Shown: piece after piece, positions 30,144-46,800 of the stretch | Numbering within the stretch: the first letter of the stretch is position 1 | Layout of the letters: every line of letters begins with the position of its first letter | Assembly: GCF_002775205.1 (NCBI RefSeq) | Contig: NC_036460.1 | Span: 20,726,751 to 20,790,750 of the forward strand | Origin: Xiphophorus maculatus | Lineage: Eukaryota; Chordata; Actinopteri; Cyprinodontiformes; Poeciliidae | Direction of reading: 5' to 3' | Length of the DNA: 64,000 bases | The notes under the pieces: model-generated | What the model was told of the DNA's origin: nothing | Seen by the model: only the letters and a program-made list of their open reading frames with translations | Database searches by the model: none | Position numbers and translations under genes: made by a program

Positions 30144-33100
30144 TCAAGAAAAACCTAAAGAGACAAAAAAAAGTTCACTGAGAGGTGTGTTCTACTTTGT
30201 GAATAACAGGAAATATCCTTCCATAGATTATATTATAAATACAATAAGCAAACCAGGAATGAGGCTTAAAAAGTCACACTACTCCCCCTAGTGGTAGTAT
30301 TGAATAATGCAACACCGTCTTCCATAATACTGCAAAGTCACCCCGAGTCCTATTTTACTCTCTCAAACTACTCTTCTCATTTTGTTATCCCCATCAGAAA
30401 AAAAAGATGGATAGAGGAAAATGTAAATGAGCTTTTATTAAAAAATATAACTATGACAGCTTGCCATTTCTTAATTACTGCACAATCTAATGTGACAATT
30501 GTGCAACAAACTTTGCATGTGTTCAGTGTTGTATTCAATCATTTGAATGAAAAGTTGAGTGGAAGGTAAAGGTTTGATTAAAAGCGGTGTTCCTGTGTCA
30601 ACACCAGGAACACCAGTAGCAGAGGTTTTTGAAGCAAAGCAGTTTAAGGAGTTTGGAGGTGATTCATAAGATGTGGGCTGTGGCTGGACTCAGAGCTTCA
30701 AGTGCCACCCGACACATACGTATTCACAACATGGACTACAACTGTCACGTTCCTTGTTTTAAAGCCACTTCTAAACTGCAGCCATTATCAGAAGCGCCTT
30801 AATTAGACTAAGGAGATAACGGATTGAGTCTTCAGAGACAGAAATAGGATATCTATAAGGAAATAATAGAGCACCTCATGCGTCCTTCTGTCAAGCTTTG
30901 TAGAGATGCTGATTTTTTTTTTTCAAGAGGACTTGAGATGTCTTCAAACTCCTAAAAGTATCTGACCATTGGTTTTTGATTGGTCAACAATGTTGGGGTG
31001 ACCTCAAACAGTCTTTGGAAAATTGTCAAGAGGAAGATGAATGACAACTAAAAGTTAATGCGGAAGATCTGAAGGTCGCATAAAAGCAAACTGGGCTTCC
31101 TCAACACCTTAGCAGAACTGCAGGCTGATGTCCTCCATGCTACGCTGCATTAGTGCAGTAATTCATGCAAAAGGAGCCTAAACCAGTTTCAGCCCGTACA
31201 TTCAGTACACAATGTATTAAAATTTGATTTCCGAATCACATGCAGGAGGAAAAGGAAAAGCAGAAGGCTTGGATTTTATTGAAGAATCTAACTTTATTTT
31301 AAATATATTCTATAAAAGCATTTAGCATTTAGATTATGCACTGGTAAGGAGATAAAACTTTAAATTGACTGTTTTTTAAATAGAATTAAAAAAATTATAA
31401 AGCTACATTGGCAAACAGATTCAGAAATAACCAGAATTTGTTTATTTATTGTATTTTTTTGCGTATGTACACTTACCATTAGCAGACCTGCACTGTTTGA
31501 GTACCTCGCTGAATCCCTCACAGAGCTTCAGGTCACTCTGGTTCTGAGCACATTCCAGGAACTGCTTGAGTTCGTAGGAGCAGACCTCCTGCTGCTGCTG
31601 GCCTGCTTGCTGCTGGTACGGCTCCTATGGACAGAAACCACATGAAGATGTGCTGACAGACCCACTGAATGTGTAGAAAGAAACTTTTTGTGTCTGCAGT
31701 TCCTTCCAGAGATATAATTCTTACAGTACAAAGTGTAAAACACAAGTCGGGCTTACATGTGTTCCACTTAAGATGTTTATCTCATTACAAGCAATACTTC
31801 CAGGCTGCATTTCATATATTTTCCTGTTTTTGTTGTCAAATGTGCTTCTTTTTCTTTTAATTTTGTTCCTGCATTCATCTTTCAAGTATTGTTATTTGCA
31901 CTTACATATTTTAGCTCTTAAACATTTATTTACATAGAAATGCAGAGAAGGTTAATTCTGGTGTATGCCAACAGGTGTGTTTTTGAACTCGACTTCTCGA
32001 TTTGAACTGACTCCATTGTTTTCTTTAAAGAGGTTATTCTTGCTTACAGTACTGAATCTTTATCATCTCTTCACTGATCCAAACAAGAGCTTTAGCTGTC
32101 ATGTACACTTTATCACCTTTCTTTACTGGATCTGTGATTAAAGTCCTGCCAGCTGTCTGGTAAACAAAATAATCTTCTCTAACACGATCCTGGTATCCCA
32201 GCAGGCTGCTCGTCGGTTTACCTGGTACGTGACGTCAGGATTGGCAGCCTCAGAGCGTCCTCCGCTAAAGGCTCCGGTCATAGCGTGGCCGATGGTGTGT
32301 CCCACGGCAGAGCCCACCGCCACACCGGCGGCCGTCGATGCCATCTGTGCGAACAAACCTGGCTGTCTGGGCGCTGCAGCCGGAGCGCCCACTGCAGACG
32401 GAGCGGCCTGCATGGGGACCGGGGCGTGAGATGGTGCACTGGCCATTGGTGGAGGTGATGGTGGTGCCCGGCTGTGAAAAGTAAATTTCAATTTAAAAGG
32501 TCAATTAACTAGAGGCCAAACTTAAAAGTACAAAACTGTTTTTTGCTAGCAGAGATAATGTTAAAAATTAAATCTGCGCCACTGTGGACTAATAAACTAA
32601 AATTAAATATGGGGTTTAATAATACAGGGGTTTGTTCACAACGAGTTTTTCCCATTTGGAAAAAAATAAATGTACAAATTACACAGCAGTGCAGCCTGGT
32701 GTTGTTTAAGGTCACTGACTTGGAGGTTTCTTCAGGTTGTGTTACACAGCAGAGTTGGTCAGACTAAACATCACTGTTCATTATGTTGATGTGCACTTCT
32801 ACACTTAAAAAAAACACCAGCTAGACTATTAAGCCACCAGGTTTTCAATAACCTAAATAAAAACAAAAAACTATTTATATCCAAAACAATGTTACCTCAG
32901 TTTCAGATACAACCAGTATCTTGGGTGAAATATCTGTGTAGCCTTAATGTCTATATGCGTTTGTATTCTTTATAAATATAGAATACAAACGCTGGTTTAA
33001 ATAGAAATGTTCGTTGCTGTAAGACGTTTTAGCGCAGTGTGACCTTCAGTCCTTTCAGTCGATCACGTCTGGAACAACTAGATTCTCTGGTTAAAACATA

Positions 33101-33327
33101 AATATCCAAATGTCGTTTTACATCACTGACAGCAGTAGATCTCATTAAGTTTCCTGGCTCAGTCTCTGTCTGACACATGACACTGTTACCGTTACCGCAA
33201 TGTTAGCATGTAGGCTAACTCGCGCCCCAAATTCATACGGTTTCAACAACTTCTGACATCAATACATATATTATTACCTGGCGGGAGGGCTCATCCTGGC
33301 GGGCCGGCTTCTGCTTCCCCGTGGCAT
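30144..33327 (-). CDS. chchd2: CHCHD2, twin CX9C mitochondrial protein, 152 aa
   Basis: Four coding exons on the minus strand: 33327-33278, 32471-32222, 31624-31477 and 30154-30144 (459 nt with stop). The N-terminus [17 protein letters not shown] is basic and Pro-rich. A conserved core runs [20 protein letters not shown] and [19 protein letters not shown]. The CHCH domain has both CX9C pairs, Cys115/Cys125 and Cys135/Cys145, and the last exon adds only G-F-S. Human CHCHD2 has 151 residues and ends in the same way. The protein acts in the mitochondrial intermembrane space (oxidative phosphorylation, cristae, apoptosis control). It also has a reported nuclear role in hypoxia-responsive transcription. 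The paralog CHCHD10 is less likely because of the flanking phkg1. Confidence 0.95.
32957..32992. repeat. Perfect 13-bp inverted repeat in chchd2 intron 1
   Basis: GCGTTTGTATTCT (32957-32969) and AGAATACAAACGC (32980-32992) are separated by 10 AT bases. No associated element was recognised. Confidence 0.85.
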
Positions 33328-33490
33328 TTTCAATAACTAGGTTTGTTTCACTGTCACTGTGAGAAAAGACCGACGCAACTCTGAGCCGCAGCGACACACG
33401 CTCGCAGTTTTATCTCGACCTTTAGTTAATCCGGAACTTTCCGTGTGTTACATCAGCTGTGCTCCGGGTGACTTCCGGTGCCTCAAAAAC
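33328..33490 (-). promoter_or_regulatory. chchd2 promoter region with ETS-type motifs
   Basis: A GC-rich stretch just upstream of the chchd2 ATG contains CCGGAA at about 33431 and CTTCCGG at about 33472, ETS/GABP-type cores common in promoters of mitochondrial protein genes. The start site itself is not defined. Confidence 0.4.
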
Positions 33491-34221
33491 AATTGTGTAA
33501 CTCACAAATTATAAGTTAATTGTTTTAAATAACTATTTGTGTCTCCTTGTATTCGTTTTATACAAATCCTTTGACTAATGCGCAAATTTTAAAACATTTT
33601 TGAATAGGGTTTTTATTTTATCTAAAACATGCGGGAACTTTTGTGATTGGTCAGAAAATTTGGCAAAATAGGGCAAAGAGAATTGAAGGTCAGGAGTAAA
33701 GGTGGACTGATATGGATTGTTTAAGGATGAAGCTGGTGCTAATATTTCATAGCAGCCAATCATCAATATGCCAAGTTGGATATTATTATTAAATAATCCT
33801 GTAAAATGGGAGCAATAATCACCATAGTTCCAATACTTTGGAAAAACAGAAATAGAAACAGTTTCAAGACAGGTTAAAAATAGTTGATATGATGGAAACA
33901 TGAGAACAATGAGTGACAGAAACAACAAGTTTATTCTTAAGTTTATTCTTAAACTCATCTGCAAATATGGAAAGCCAACAGATAAAGAAAATATGGTTAT
34001 TTATCTCTCAAATGAAATAAATCTTACAGAAATATCTGATCATAAACCAGAGCATGTACTGATTATACACTTTACAGTACTTCAGAAATGTACTCTATGA
34101 AGTATGTACAAAATTATGAATAATTTAATCATTTAAAAATTATATTACAAGCACCATCCTCTGACCCGTTTATAGCCCACAAAAAGAAAGACATACTATC
34201 AAATAACACCTAGAAAGAGGG
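33491..34221. other. Spacer between chchd2 and the fam98 gene
   Basis: AT-rich, with no recognisable coding exon. It likely includes the 3' UTR of the FAM98-family gene. Confidence 0.4.
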
Positions 34222-37018
<2,797 letters not shown>

Positions 37019-40000
37019 TCCCACCGTGAAAAGTAAACGATAATTTACATCAGCTTCTACCAGTTTTCTCAACCCGCAGGTGAAAGTTCAGGCGTGTTTA
37101 CAAAGCCTGGTTTCCGTTGGACGTCCTGCTCCCTTTGTATCGCCCTCTACTGGCCGGGGGAGGCATAGACAGTACACAATATCTAAACAGGAAAAATACC
37201 CAGTTAATTTGATATTTCTTTAGAAAAACAAGGGCAAAATTGTTGGAAAAACGTAATGAGGAAATTTAATTTTAAATAATATACATGAACAAAAACTCCA
37301 CGTAATTTTTAAATTAATTCTAATACCAATATAAAGCGTTTTTGAGAGTCTTGCACTATGAAAATTTTTCCTACAGACTCACAAAACCTTCTGAAGTAAT
37401 CCAGAATAAACTTTCCTCTGCTTCCTTCTAAATCATTGTCTAGTTTTCTGTTGCTTTCTTAATAAGTTTGTGGTTTCTCATAAACATAGGATTACCATAA
37501 TTTCCACCAAACAATCTTGTTCATGTTTGGGATGTGTTTCTAATATATATTGACTTCTGTTGTTGTTTTTCTCTGTTTTTGTTCTGACAGGATTGCACAA
37601 CACTGCATACAAAAAAGTTTTATCATCTAATTTTTAAAATTAAAACTTTTTAAGTATGTTAATTAATAAAACCTTCCCTCAGAACAAAGTAACATAAAGA
37701 GTTATGAATTTTTCTTTGTATTTCTTTTTTGTTAGATGTGACTTAAGTTCTGTAATAAGAAGGCCATTTAACTCTCTGTTACGCTTTTGTAAACTTCGGT
37801 CATTTCCTGTATTTAACAGATGGTTATTTATTAGGTGCATACTCTTCTCCAGCAAAGTTTCAAACCAGTTCAGTGTAATGACAGTTACTATTTTGTTTAA
37901 CAAGATATTTCAATTTTTCTCATTTTTGTTACATCTATTAACTAACTTATTGCATAATAAGAAGATCCAATGTCTTTTACAGAATTTTATATCTATAGAT
38001 CTATATATATATATAGATCTATATATATCTATATATATATGTTATCTCACTAGGCAGAGCACACACATTGGCTGACAGGTTTGTTTTCATTTCGAAGACC
38101 ACTATTCTCTCTGTCTTTGATGGGTCAAGTTCCTGAAGACCAGATCAGTGGAATGCACACATGATCACAGCCTAATGACTTCAGCTGGAAGGAATTCCCT
38201 AATCCTTTTCCTTACTGGAACAAACAAGAGCTGTTTAAGGAAATGGACTGATTCCCATGTAAGGAAGGGGAAGCTTTAACTAGTCAAACCAAACTGGTTT
38301 GATTTGACTCAGTTTGTTTTGTATGTTTAATCTGTTAATTGGTAGTGAGATGTCTGTAAAACAATCTTAGACCCAAAGGGTGTATATTAACTTCTGAATG
38401 CTTTGTGTATGAATCCCCTAAACTTGATCGTGTAGAGTAGGGTTGGACTGTGGTTTTTTTATAAGCCTAAGCTACTGCATATGTGACCTTGGTGCCAAAA
38501 ACTGAGACTAGTGAGACCTGCTGAAAATCTGTTTCAAAAGTAAAATAAAAAACAATCAGAGCCCTGAAAAATTGTGCAGCCTGTTCTTGTCTTTCTTCAT
38601 CATCGGCCCTCTTTATGACGGCTGGTTTTCATCCTGTTTGAGGGTTTAACAACAATAACAAACTGAGAGAAAGGTATTACTATTGATTATTAGTTAATTT
38701 ACTAGGATGATTCATTCCTTAAATAAATGAAACATTCATTTAAGGAAGGAGAGCTAAATATAACTTTCTTTACAACTTATGTCATGCAGGAAAGATGACC
38801 TCATACCATATAGTGTGACTTAGCTAAAATTATGATCCCAAGTCAAATAGTTTTTTCTGACTTAGTAAATGATTACATAAATCCACCTAAAATCTGATTA
38901 TCAGGCTCTGTAAATGTTCTCTTGGCTTTAATTAGTCTTTACGACCCAGTGCTCTCTCACCGCTGCGTCATGTGTTGCTGATAACGTGGAGCTGGCCGAA
39001 TGCTTGGTGTCACACAGCGTGATTTGATGAGGGTGCCATTATCGCCTCCCTCTGAGGATTTTATGGTTGTCAGATTTGCTTCAAGGCCATCTTTCCTGCC
39101 TCCTTCTGCACTTTCTCACCACAGATAATCTGGAACATACGTAGAACTGGCCTTATCGGTCTGACCTAAAAGAAGTTGGTGTCTGTGCTGCAACGTTTTG
39201 TACAAGTAGTTCATGTTTATTAGCTTTAGTCAGACTGCTCCTTCTCCTTCTCATGTCTGGCTGTATGTGCACATGTATGAACCCAAGGGCTTTATTAGCT
39301 TTGCCTGCATGTATTGTTAAGCCCTGCAGGATTTCACAGCAGGCGTTCTGTTAAACAACCCGTCACACTGGTGGCACATCAACAGGAACAATGGAGACAA
39401 TAGTGAGCGCTGACGTACAGTCCCTCTATGTTTGCTGATACCATATGTACAGAAGCTGTGGCTTCGCTGACTATGAGGCTCTGCCATGCGTCAGGATGCT
39501 GTGTCTCTTATTCCCCAGACACCGGTTCCTGCTCCAGGAAAGCTTACGGATGACGACCTTTAACCTCTGAAGAGCGTCTAGACAAAAAGGGGCACACACT
39601 CCCCCTCGGAGGCAGTCAGAAATCTCCCAAAACAGACTCTTGATCGTGTAGGACTATGACAAAACACCTGTTTATTGGTTTAATTTAAGAAAAAAAAAGT
39701 AAATCGGTAGAAATTTCTTAACGATCCGTAACATGACATATGCTAAACCTTTTCAGATCATCAAAAATAATTTTAAATCAAAGAAAGAAAGCCAGAGGAA
39801 GCACAACATGCAGTTTACGAATGATTATTTAACTTATTAAGGGCAATGCATTTTATAGAGCAGGTTCTGATTCAAGGTTTTAAGCACAAACAGCCTGTTT
39901 TAAGACCTTCAACATCTGTTTGACTTCAGATCCAGACTTTGACTAGGTTATGTTTAAAATCTTCATTTTGTTTTCAGTAAATGTCCTGAATTTCAGGGTT

Positions 40001-40864
40001 TCCTTAAGGTCAGCTATAGGGAGAAAGTGAGAGTTATAATCACTCCTATAGTAGGCTACATATCTGAAAAATGCTCACCATATAGATTTTTTAATGCATT
40101 TCTATTTCACATTTTCAGCAACACTGCAATTCAAAGTTCTTTACACGATTAAAAGGAAAATAAAACAACAAACAAGCATGAAAAACATTACATTTTCGTG
40201 GCAAAGTAAAGAAAAACAATTACAGGTTGAAAGACAAACCACAGTTTATTTCACACAGAGCTGTTATTAATCAAAGGCCTAAACACATAATACAAGAACA
40301 TTAGGTAGAATATGAACGAATATCTTTTGTTTTATATAGGTGTACCGCAGAAAAAGTGACATCGGTCGTGAAGCTGAACCATTTGTGACAAAAACAGACT
40401 TCTCTTCCACAGTTATTTGAATCAACATTGTGGAGTCATTGCTGTTGTTTGAGTTGGAGCTTTACTGAAACTCCAACTAACTCACTAGGGAAGTTAAAAA
40501 ATTTAAAAAAGCACCACAAAAAACCATGTTTTTCTGTATGTCCCAGTCTCAATCAGGAGTTGTCATGTTTCCATGACGAGGAGACATGACACAGAGCCCG
40601 GAGAGGAGGACAGGTGTCTGTTTGGGCGGGGCGGAGGCAGCCGCTCAGGTGAGAGGAGCCACGCCCCCTGGAGACCAAACAATCGTTGCTGCTGGCAGTA
40701 GGACTACTTTTCCCCAACTGTGGTCTGGACAGAGACACAGGAGTCGCTCTCAGGGACTATCGATGAATGGCAGCAGCTCTGCGCTTTTATTCCCTGCATA
40801 TTTAGAACAAGAACCAGAATCAGTGTTTCATTTGTAGCAGGAAAAAACAGCGATCGCGTTAGTC
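37019..40864. other. Intergenic 3.8 kb between fam98c and the bicdl gene
   Basis: No coding exon was found on either strand. An AT palindrome (TATAGATCTATATATA type) lies at about 37989-38040. The stretch at about 38930-39120 is GC-richer than its surroundings and could be a regulatory element, on composition alone. The last 280 bases before 40865 are GC-rich and probably include the 5' UTR and promoter of the bicdl gene. Confidence 0.45.
37989..38040. repeat. AT-rich palindromic low-complexity tract
   Basis: Alternating ATATCTATAGATCTATATAT sequence able to fold on itself. Confidence 0.8.
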
Positions 40865-43800
40865 ATGGAGCCGCTGCACGAGTGGAGCTTTAAGCCAAAG
40901 AAACTGGAGCTGGAGGAGGACTTCTACTTTGACTATGGAGCTGAGGAAATAACAGATTACCAGGACCCCTCTGAACTCCTGGCTGCTCTGAAACAAAAGG
41001 AGGAAGAGGTTATTTTGGCAGCGCAGCTGGGAAACGCGTTGCTCCTGGAAAACCGTCAGCTGAAGGAGAAGAGCGACAAGCTTCATGAGCAGTTCACAGA
41101 CAGGCTGGAGGTAAGGGGGAATAAAAAACAGATTTCTCTCTCTTTCTTCATGCGTTTTAAACAGGATTTAATTAACCAAAGGGGTATAATTAGCGAAATG
41201 TGCTGCGTAAAAAGTTTGCGTTTTAGCTGGGCGGGTAACTGGGATAATGAGTGTTCACAGCTCGGAGGGAAACGTCTTCTGTTTTAAAGAGAGCGATAAA
41301 CGGAGAGAAATACTCAGATTAAACTGGGCGGAATGAACAGATTTGGAAGTATATGGTCTGCCAAATTCATGAAAAATCCATTCACCTCTTCTGAAAAGTG
41401 CTCCAGGTTTATCTCCCATCTTTATAAAATGCACAATAAAGGTTAACATTTGTTCCCCCCATAAGTTGCTTTACTTGTGTGTAAGAAAAATCGGGTTTCT
41501 GCCTATTTGTTCTCTCTAAAAACAAAACAATCACTCAGTTTCGGTGACTGGACTAGCATCTCTATCCAACTGAAATGTCAACACGGAAATGTTTCCCATG
41601 CCACATCATGCAAAGTGAGGGGGGAAAAGGCTGCCAAACTGCTCTGGACTTCCCTCTTAAGATAAACATTTCTTGTGCAACACCAGGTGTTATGATCAGA
41701 CCACGAGGAGGGGCGCTGTTCCCATGTGCCAGGTGTTTTGTTGCATAAAATCTCACACTTGAACGATTAAACACGTCATCTTTTTCTCCAGTATGAAGTC
41801 CTGTTCAGATATGATGTAACTCTATCCCCTGTTGGATACAAAGAGCAACAGCAAAAAAAATTGTAAAAACTCACAGACTGATATGTTTAACTGGCCCTGC
41901 AGATGATGGTGAGGGGAGCTGCAGGGGTTATCGGAGTGTCTCTACCCTCTGATCTACGTCTGCTTCAAAGACCTTTGCAGGATCAGGGCTCCTCACACAC
42001 TCTGGGACTTTCTAAGTTGATTAAAATGCTGAAAAGCTGTTGAGATTGTGTTGAGTCTGTGGCACAATTATCAAGTTTTTTTTTTGCAGTCTGGAAAAGT
42101 GTTGGATTTTATGCAACAGTTTCCAAAGTGTTGCAAAAGAGAACACTTTCTCTAGACTTAAATTGTCCGTATTTATCGCCACTGGAAAGCCATGTACCTT
42201 CAAACCAAAAATAAATACTTTTTTGGGGAGAGATGAAAGTGGTGATGGGGGAAATTTGATTTTGCACTCTAAGCCGTTTCTGTCTGGGCTCCTAACCTGC
42301 GAGACACAATTATACAGAACGAACAGATTCAGAGCTACTGATAGTAGATGACTACACTGGAACAAGTCCCATAAATCAATGGATACTACAAATTACATCC
42401 ACTCTTCCACCAGATAGGATTACACATGTATTGAAGAGCAACATGGAAAAATTTGAAACAATTTGGAGGCTCTTCATTTATCAGAAAGATGGAGAAAGAA
42501 GATATTACTTAAATATATAAAGACTATAAAAGAGCACTTGTTTGATTTTTACGGTTGCTTTTTGTTTGTGCTGTATATTCTACCAAGTATTTCATGCAAT
42601 AATGCCTTCTGAGAGGATTTTGTCGTAAATGATCAAATAAAAAACCTATGCACACACGCTGGATGAAGGGCATGAATGACTCGATGATGTTGGAGCTGAT
42701 GTTCCCGCCGTCACCTGTTCATCTTTCGCCTCGTTTTCACCTGCGTCTACAGGGGCTGGAGCAGGGGCGTCATGAGCTGCGACTGAAGCTGGAGGGCTGC
42801 CAGTCCCAGTGGGAGAGCCAGGTGGGAGAGCTGGAGCGGGACGCGAGGGAGCTGAGCGCCCAGGTGGAGCAGCTGACCCGGGCGCTCAGCGAGGCCGAGA
42901 GGGAGAAGGGTCGACTGCAGCTAGAGCACGGCGAGCAGACGCAGCGTCTCCGGGAGGAGCTCAGAACTGTGAGTCTGACACAAAGGTCTAGTTTGGAAAA
43001 AAAAAAAAAAAATCTCCCATCCTTATAGCTGCAACGGTTACGACGGACCCACTTCTTCAGGCCGTCTGGGCCGAACCGGATAACTGGAGTGTAATCTGAT
43101 CCGATCATACGAAACTAAGCTGCTTGTGTATCAGTCTGAACTGTCTTAGCGTTAAGCTGAGACTCTCAGGTGGTTGACGCGCTCAGAGTGAGGTCCTTAA
43201 AGAAATTCTTACTGTACAGAAGAGTCAGGAGTTTACATACGATGATGTTCCAGGCGTTTCAGAACTTTTGAGTTCTAGATCCAATCTGCAGCTGCCCAAC
43301 TGATGATTTTGAGGTGAAATTTAGGAATTTTGATGTAGGCTTCCTCTGTCAGTATGTAAAACTGATCCTCAACATGATGCTACCGCCCCCATAGTGGCCA
43401 CAAAGCTCACAGTTTGTTTAATCTGAGGGATTTGTCTTGTAATCATTATTACCTGCAATAAAAAAAAGGTCCAATGCATCATTAAAATACTACGATTAAA
43501 ACAAAAATGGAAGCGTATTTAAACTTCTAACAAGAACTGTATATGGACATTCAGTCAGTAGCTGGGTGTTTCTTCTTTCTTTCTTTTTTTTGGCATGCCA
43601 AGGAAGATCTGTTCTGGTGTTGAGCAGGATGGAAATAATATGTAAACAAGAAGGGGAGTGAAAGTTAATGCCGTGACTTTATTTCAGATCTGGACACGAG
43701 ATTAGACCGTATCTGACCGCTGCTGGTGTCGCTTTACAAAAATAAATGCACAATAAATCCAGTTTCAGTGACTTTTGCAGCTATTTCAAAGATTCCAGCT

Positions 43801-46800
43801 CTTGAAATGTGTTTTTCGATGTGTGTGTGTGTTTTTAAGATGCCAAAAATAACTAAAACCTTCCTTTAAATTCATCAGGCTCAGGCAAATGTTTCAGTTG
43901 CCCCAAAGTTGTCCCAAACAATCCCTATTAGCTCTTTAGTCTGCTTAGTGTTCCAGATCAGTTAATGGAGTTACACAAAGGTAAGTTTTAACTCGAAAAC
44001 TTGCTTGACATCACAAGTGGGTTCAATGACGGCATCCAGCTGACTCAGGTCCTTCGTCTTGCATGTGTTCAAGTTGAACATTTATCATCCTCGGTTTCTG
44101 ATCTCACAGAAAAAACCCTCCCAGAGCCAAAAATGAGGTCTGACATATTTTACTGCTTCTTATCAGCAAACAAGGAGGAGCCGATCGGATCCCACAGCTG
44201 GACAACCTTGAGTAACTTTCCAGCTTTAGAAAACATGTCGTGTTCTCTCAAACATTTGTGAAAATGTTGCGTTCCAGTCGACCGGTCGCTTAACCGCTCG
44301 ACGCGCTCCTTTGTGTTGTTGTGAAATCTGCCTCAAAAGTTAAAAATGAATCCAAACGGGAGCTAAACCCTCCCAGAAGTCAAGGTCCAAATAATCAAGG
44401 AACTCCTCCACTGCTGGGAATCAACAGACTCCCTTAAAGTTCAGGAAAAAGTCAATTTAGATAAAAAAAAAAGCTCAACTCTCTGAGCTGCTTTAGGAGA
44501 AAGAGAGAGAAAAGTGAAGGAAATGCCTAATTTGGCTGGCAGGAGTCATTCATCGTTTTTGGCTCTGTGTGGCTGGTAAAATGTCAGAAACTAAAGCGGA
44601 CAAGTCGGTGGAACTACTTTGGAGAGGAGCTTTGTGTTGAATGTTTGGTAGTCAGACGTGGTGAACTGGACCGCTGCTGCCCGCTCGGGTGAGTTGTGGC
44701 TGTTTGTCATGTTTTTTTTAAATTTATTTTTATTGCAGCTTGCAGACTGGTTGCCTGTTAGGTCCAGAAAGGTTGAATTATTTTCAGCAAACCCAAAAAC
44801 AATAAAATGTTCTCCTTTCCTCGTGTAGCTGCTGTCGAAACAACTACTGCGTTAAGCCTTGATTAAACTCGAGAGGAGTAACACCTCGTATCCCAGGCAT
44901 TAAAATGTCTCAAGCCAAGAAATTCAGACGATGGTAGATTGATCAAATGTTTCTATTTTCTTTACTAGTAATCATTTAGTTTCAGAATCAGGACAATAAT
45001 CACCTCAACAAATGAAATGTCAGTGTCCAGAGACAGACAGAGACAACTTATTTTCAAAACTTAACATCTGTTGAACCACCTTTCACTCGAGCCACAGCTG
45101 AAAGTGGAGTGTGTTGATGCATATTGGTGCTAAATGTTTTTTTATTGTTATTTTTTTTGGCTAAATCACTCAAGCTCATTCATGTCGGATGAAGAAAATC
45201 ATTGGAAATTGTCATACATTCTCAGTTAGATTTAGGAATGGACTTTGACTGGACCGTTTCAGTGTAGCTCTGGCTGTAAGCTCAGCGTTGTTGTCCTGTT
45301 TCAACGGGTTTTCTTCCACGAATGAGTTTTATCCATCTTCTTTTTTTTTATAAACTCTGATTGTGACGGTTCTCTTCTCCCTATGGAAGAAAAGCGCCTC
45401 CACATCATGATGCGGCTACCACCGTGTTTCACTGTGGGGACGGCGTGTTCAGGATGAACTATTTCAGTTTGGGGGCTTGAGAAAACGTTCCATCTGGTCT
45501 TTTTATTTTAAGATTTTACTGGAAGCAGCAGCTTAAAAACAAATGTCCACAGAGTTCAGAAGTGAGTGGATAAACAACGGTCCAGATCCAGAGACACACA
45601 GTTTGAACATCAGGGAGAACTGGACAGGATTTAATCACGTTAATGTTCCTGCAGTCTGCCTGATGCATCCGTTTGTTTTTAATTGCATAATTTCGCATTA
45701 GTGGGAATTTTCCTGTCAGTCTTTATCAAGCTAAAACATGACAAGTAATTCAGAAGAAAGAGGAGGTTTTGACATTTTCTTCTCGGGATGAAAAAGGAGG
45801 AACTTCATTGGAAACTTGAACGTGAACTTAGCTACAGTTGATAAGAAATACCAGCCTGCAACAGGAGTCTGTTTATGATGGCAGGCCAGAAATATTCAGT
45901 TGCTGCTGCAGGAAAAAGAAGAACTGAGGTTATTAACAGATCAGCTTCACTCAAACTCGGTGACACCGGTCCAGTTTTCCTCCAGTGTTCCTGACTATCC
46001 CACCATGTTTATTGACTTTCCAATGTTCTAATTATGTAAACAAAGACTCATATTGAAAATGGTAGTAATGCTATATGAATGAGTAGATGACATGCCATGT
46101 AAACACAAAATTTATTTTTTAAAATAAAGTTTAAAAAAATAAATAAATTCAAATGAGATGGAATAAATAATTATAGCAGTGCACAGGATGGATAACTAAC
46201 ATGAAATAACAGTTTATGTCTTTATTGTTTTCATACAGGTTTAACATTATTCCCTTTATTTATTGATTTGCCGCACCAGTCTTTGATCATTATCCTCACT
46301 GTTTGAAATTGTGACAAGAAGTTAAGATTTTATTCTGCAGAACCCTAAAAAAGTTTTTTATTTGTGAGTGAAGTAATCCAAGAAGCATTTGTAGTAGATC
46401 AATGAAGGAAAAGCTCAGTTTTCCATCATTTTTCTGCATTTTTATTTAGTTTTAAATAAAAATGTGATGATGTGTTACTGCTTACATTTATTTAAAAGCT
46501 GCTTTAAATAAAATTTTAAACACTATTCTTTAAGTAAGGACCAGGTTTTGTCGCAGAGACCAAAAAGAGACTTTATTTTATTGGTATTGTCAAAGAGGCT
46601 TTCCTAATAGATAGCTAACAACGATCCATAAAAGTCAATAATAGATTTTTCTTTTAAGATTAAAAAATAATGATGATTTAAGAGAAAAAAAAATGTATTT
46701 TGTTTTTTTTTCCTGCACTCAGACGTTACTCATTATTTGCTGTAAAATCTTGATGTCACCATTACAAGTTTTAAACCTAGGTTTTTGATTAAACATAATG

